Below the pieces are notes generated by a model that saw only the letters and a list, made by a program, of their open reading frames with translations, ran no database searches and had not been told where the DNA came from. From NCBI GenBank assembly GCA_025458755.1, contig JALORT010000099.1, positions 1 to 7,361 on the forward strand: a stretch of 7,361 bases of DNA, read 5' to 3'. This document shows, in pieces, positions 5,218 through 7,361 of the stretch. The translations under genes and the position numbers were made by a program. The first letter of the stretch is position 1. Every line of letters begins with the position of its first letter. Source of the stretch: Methylotetracoccus sp. GTDB lineage: Bacteria; Pseudomonadota; Gammaproteobacteria; Methylococcales; Methylococcaceae.

Positions 5218-6711
5218 CTAAGTATAAGGCAAAACTGAGGGATTTTTGCGGACCAGCATGCGGCCGTAATCCCGCAGTTCGGCAAGTATCGCTCGTTGCC
5301 CGGCATCCTCAGTGACTGACGCTTCAAGGTCTGCGATCGCGGCCTGGTAGGCACCCAGGGTCCGCATCCCATGCCTGTCGCTGCCCTCGAGCCCGGCGAG
5401 TCGAAACGCCTCCCAGCGTTCCCGTTCGTCCGGTGTCAGCAGCTCCGGGTAATTGCGCGCGCGATAGCGAAAGACCATTTCCGGCAGGCGCGGATCATGG
5501 AAACTCGTCGTCGCGACGGCAACATCCCGAGCCGACCGCTGATGCATCCGGTTGAGTTGAGCACGGTCCGCGTCATCCAGGAAGCCGCCGCGATAAAGCA
5601 GCACATCCGGATCGGTTTCTGCAGGCAGTTCTGCCGGCTCGAAAACAGCCACCACCTTTTGCGCGATTCCTGGCGCAGCACGAAGCCGTGCCAGATGTGC
5701 GGCAATGGCCTCGTGATCCAGCGCCAAACGAACTTCATCGACCGGCCGGATCGCCTTGACTGGCGCCAACACAGGACACTTGTTCAAATGCACAGTCTTC
5801 AGCGGGATCCGCAGCGGGTTCGGTTCCTTGCCGGTTGCTGATGTGAACACCCGACGTCGCACCGCATCCACGTCGAGTTCGATGAGCGGAGTCGGATCGA
5901 CACTCAGATCGTAAACTACCACCCCGTTGTTGTTCGCTGGATGCCGTGACAGTGGGACCACGATCGCAAGGTTATGGCGTTCCGAAGAGTAGCGGCCCGA
6001 TACATGAACCACGGGAGCGAAAGAGCCGAGATTCAATAGCTCGGCGGCGCGCTGCTTACCGCGGTGACAAAACACGAAGTCGTACAGCCGCGGCTGAGAT
6101 GTCTTGATCAACCGCGCCAGTCCGATCGTTGCCAGAACGTCCGCGAGTGCATCGTGGGCCCCAGAGTGCAGAATTCCGTTAGCCGCGGTCAGCGCTTCCA
6201 GGCGAAAGCTCGGGCGTCCGTCCTCTGTCATCGGCCAGTCCAGTCCCTCGGGGCGAAGAGCGGCGACCAGACGCACCATATCGATGATATCCCAGCGCGA
6301 ATTGCCGTTTCGCCACTCCCGCTCGTATGGGTCGAACAGATTGCGGTACAGCGTGTGCCGCACCACCTCGTCGTCGAACCGAAGGTTGTTGTACCCGACG
6401 ACACAGGTCTCCGGGCGCAGAAACTCAGACCGGATCGCGGCAATGAACTTCGCCTCCACCCGTCCCTTGTGGTGCGCGAGTCGAGGGGTGATGCCTGTCA
6501 CCAGACAAGACGCGGGATCGGGCAGATAGTCGAGCGGGGGCTTGCAATAGAGAATCTGGGGCGGACCCACAATGTTCAGATCGAGGTCAGTCCGCACCCC
6601 TGCGAATTGGGCAATGCGGTCTCGAACCGGATCGAGACCGAACGTTTCCAGGTCATACCAATAAAGCGTAGGGCCCGTGTCGGAATGTTCCCGAACGCTG
6701 TCCCGCACCAC
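5218..6711 (-). CDS. sbcB: Exodeoxyribonuclease I
   Basis: ExoI is a processive 3'-to-5' single-stranded DNA exonuclease acting in recombination and mismatch repair. The 497-residue product compares with 475 in E. coli. The DEDDh active site is complete: D20 and E22 in YWYDLETFG, D113 in YNNLRFDDE, H186 and D191 in GAHDALADV. Every residue sits exactly five positions later than its E. coli counterpart. The exonuclease domain spans about 14-205, followed by the SH3-like region and the helical C-terminal domain (about 355-490, including ELLTPDERERWEAFRLAGLEG). The start is GTG at 6709-6711, followed directly by a second GTG; no ATG is available upstream in frame, and residues 1-14 precede conserved sequence. 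An AAAAGGG about 11 bases upstream may serve as Shine-Dalgarno. It lies 65 bases after nqrM and 31 before the MxaD-like gene, all on one strand. Confidence 0.96.
   Translation of the reverse strand: MVRDSVREHSDTGPTLYWYDLETFGLDPVRDRIAQFAGVRTDLDLNIVGPPQILYCKPPLDYLPDPASCLVTGITPRLAHHKGRVEAKFIAAIRSEFLRPETCVVGYNNLRFDDEVVRHTLYRNLFDPYEREWRNGNSRWDIIDMVRLVAALRPEGLDWPMTEDGRPSFRLEALTAANGILHSGAHDALADVLATIGLARLIKTSQPRLYDFVFCHRGKQRAAELLNLGSFAPVVHVSGRYSSERHNLAIVVPLSRHPANNNGVVVYDLSVDPTPLIELDVDAVRRRVFTSATGKEPNPLRIPLKTVHLNKCPVLAPVKAIRPVDEVRLALDHEAIAAHLARLRAAPGIAQKVVAVFEPAELPAETDPDVLLYRGGFLDDADRAQLNRMHQRSARDVAVATTSFHDPRLPEMVFRYRARNYPELLTPDERERWEAFRLAGLEGSDRHGMRTLGAYQAAIADLEASVTEDAGQRAILAELRDYGRMLVRKNPSVLPYT
5221..5226 (-). 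promoter_or_regulatory. Possible -10 box for the MxaD-like/YVTN pair
   Basis: TATACT on the minus strand overlaps the last codons of sbcB and would initiate about 30 bases before the MxaD-like start. No good -35 box lies 16-18 bases upstream, so this is weak. A run of eight T (5206-5213) follows, without a preceding stem that would make it a terminator. Read-through from sbcB is equally possible. Confidence 0.2.
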
Positions 6712-6776
6712 GCCGACGTCGGCCCTTTTGACGGCAACACTCCCGTCGTCGGCGCGACGGATTCTGGTGCGGCCGA

Positions 6777-6971
6777 TTATGAACTCTGCGGCACATCACC
6801 TTGGAGGGCCTCGGCTTTCAGCCGCTTTTCACACTTCTTGGTGCAAATGCAATTGGCCCCGTTCGCGCCGCCGCAAGACCCTTTGATCGCCTCGCGCCCG
6901 AAGATCACGCCCACCGCCATCAACAGGAACACGGTCGCCATCACGGCAAAAGTAATCAGAAAAATGGTCAT
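6777..6971 (-). CDS. nqrM: Na+-NQR maturation factor NqrM (DUF539)
   Basis: NqrM is a small membrane protein needed to mature the Na+-translocating NADH:quinone oxidoreductase, thought to help deliver iron for the cysteine-ligated Fe site within the NqrD/NqrE membrane part. The 64-residue product has one N-terminal membrane helix (about residues 3-24) ending in VGVIFGR, then the family signature IKGSCGG and four cysteines, C33, C41, C43 and C47, in a CGG-x6-CIC-x3-C arrangement. A basic, polar tail follows. Its length and layout match the family. Start: the ATG at 6969-6971 opens directly into the helix, and two nearby ATG codons upstream are out of frame. It lies 129 bases after nqrF with a terminator hairpin in between, so it may depend on read-through or on a promoter I could not find. 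The short length could lead an automated caller to miss it. Confidence 0.92.
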   Translation of the reverse strand: MTIFLITFAVMATVFLLMAVGVIFGREAIKGSCGGANGANCICTKKCEKRLKAEALQGDVPQSS

Positions 6972-7045
6972 GGCATCATTCCCACTACGATTTGGATTTG
7001 AGCACGCCGGCGATCCCCGGGTTCCACGGGCAGTTCAATCCCGAA

Positions 7046-7079
7046 AGAAAGAACGGGGACGTGATCCCCGTTCGTTTCT
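7046..7079 (-). terminator. Rho-independent terminator after nqrF
   Basis: Nine perfect base pairs, GAACGGGGA with TCCCCGTTC, close a 5-base loop; five further A-T-rich pairs extend the stem past one bulged base. On the minus strand the stem is followed by TTTCTTTC. It begins 21 bases after the nqrF stop codon and precedes nqrM. The stem is the strongest hairpin I found in the window. Confidence 0.75.
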
Positions 7080-7100
7080 GAACTTGCCGCGTTTGCCGGA

Positions 7101-7361
7101 TCATCCGCCAAAGTCATCCAGCATGATGCTCTCACGGTCGACGCCGATATCTTCCAGCATCTTGATCACCGCCGTGTTCATCATCGGAGGACCGCACAGA
7201 TAGTACTCGCAGTCCTCAGGCGCCGGATGCTCTTTGAGATACTTGATATTGTTGGTGCCGGGGCTATAATCCAGACCGAATATCTTCTCAATCTCAGACT
7301 TGCCGTCCGGGTATTTAAGTACGGCAGACCATACCTGTCGACCGTTGAGCGCGAACCTGCC
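7101..7361 (-). CDS. nqrF: Na+-NQR subunit F, C-terminal 86 residues (5' end beyond window)
   Basis: NqrF is the NADH-oxidising subunit of the Na+-pumping NADH:quinone oxidoreductase, carrying a 2Fe-2S cluster, FAD and the NADH site on the cytoplasmic face. Only the end of the NAD(P)-binding domain is visible. The last 46 residues are typical: [24 protein letters not shown] with the conserved cysteine of the CGPP motif, then a helix and the characteristic LDDFGG terminus before TGA. The preceding 40 residues, including [19 protein letters not shown], do not resemble the WTGYTGFIH segment I expect from canonical NqrF, though the reading frame is open throughout and aligns in length fairly well. 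The gene is truncated only by the window edge. Identity is firm from the C-terminus. Confidence 0.9.
   Translation of the reverse strand, partial: GRFALNGRQVWSAVLKYPDGKSEIEKIFGLDYSPGTNNIKYLKEHPAPEDCEYYLCGPPMMNTAVIKMLEDIGVDRESIMLDDFGG

Noticed and set aside
5187..5372. An N-terminal extension of the MxaD-like protein starting at 5372, inside sbcB.
   Set aside because: The extra 62 residues overlap sbcB coding sequence, have no Shine-Dalgarno, and would bury a clear signal peptide that has a strong GGAGG before its own ATG.
6064..7203. A 379-codon open frame on the plus strand across sbcB, nqrM and the intergenic region.
   Set aside because: It is antisense to two firmly identified genes and shows no recognisable domain or ribosome binding site. 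Long antisense frames are common in GC-rich DNA.

Overview
The window looks like a chromosomal segment of a gammaproteobacterium. It is GC-rich and carries rpsL, RNase D (rnd), exodeoxyribonuclease I (sbcB) and parts of a Na+-translocating NADH:quinone oxidoreductase (Na+-NQR) locus, namely the 3' end of nqrF plus nqrM. The sbcB/rnd/nqr combination favours Gammaproteobacteria. I cannot name a genus. There is no sign of an insertion sequence, prophage, CRISPR array or integrase.

Layout. (1) 1-712, minus strand: a promoter at 684-712 drives tRNA-Arg(ACG) and tRNA-Asn(GTT), followed by a likely Rho-independent terminator at 428-463. A separate, near-consensus promoter (337-365) then drives rpsL, whose 3' end runs off the window; its leader can form a hairpin. 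(2) 713-904: a gene-free divergent intergenic region of about 190 bp with an imperfect inverted repeat just before rnd. (3) 905-3614, plus strand: rnd and a fused aminoglycoside-phosphotransferase-like/P-loop kinase-like protein, overlapping by 8 bases and so probably translationally coupled. (4) 3642-7361, minus strand: in transcription order, the nqrF 3' end, a strong terminator hairpin, nqrM, sbcB, an exported MxaD-like SRPBCC protein, and an exported seven-bladed YVTN beta-propeller. The plus and minus blocks converge with only 27 bases between them.

Functional themes. The first block is translation (tRNAs and S12). The plus-strand pair joins tRNA 3'-end trimming by RNase D to an uncharacterised kinase-like protein. 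The minus block joins Na+-NQR and its small maturation factor to a DNA repair exonuclease. Its last two genes, separated by 3 bases, encode two exported proteins of a kind associated with periplasmic PQQ-dehydrogenase systems, although no such dehydrogenase is in view.

I found no convincing new multi-gene defence or mobile system. The points most worth following up are the RNase D/kinase pair, the MxaD-like/YVTN pair, and an nqrF C-terminal segment that does not match the form of the protein I remember.
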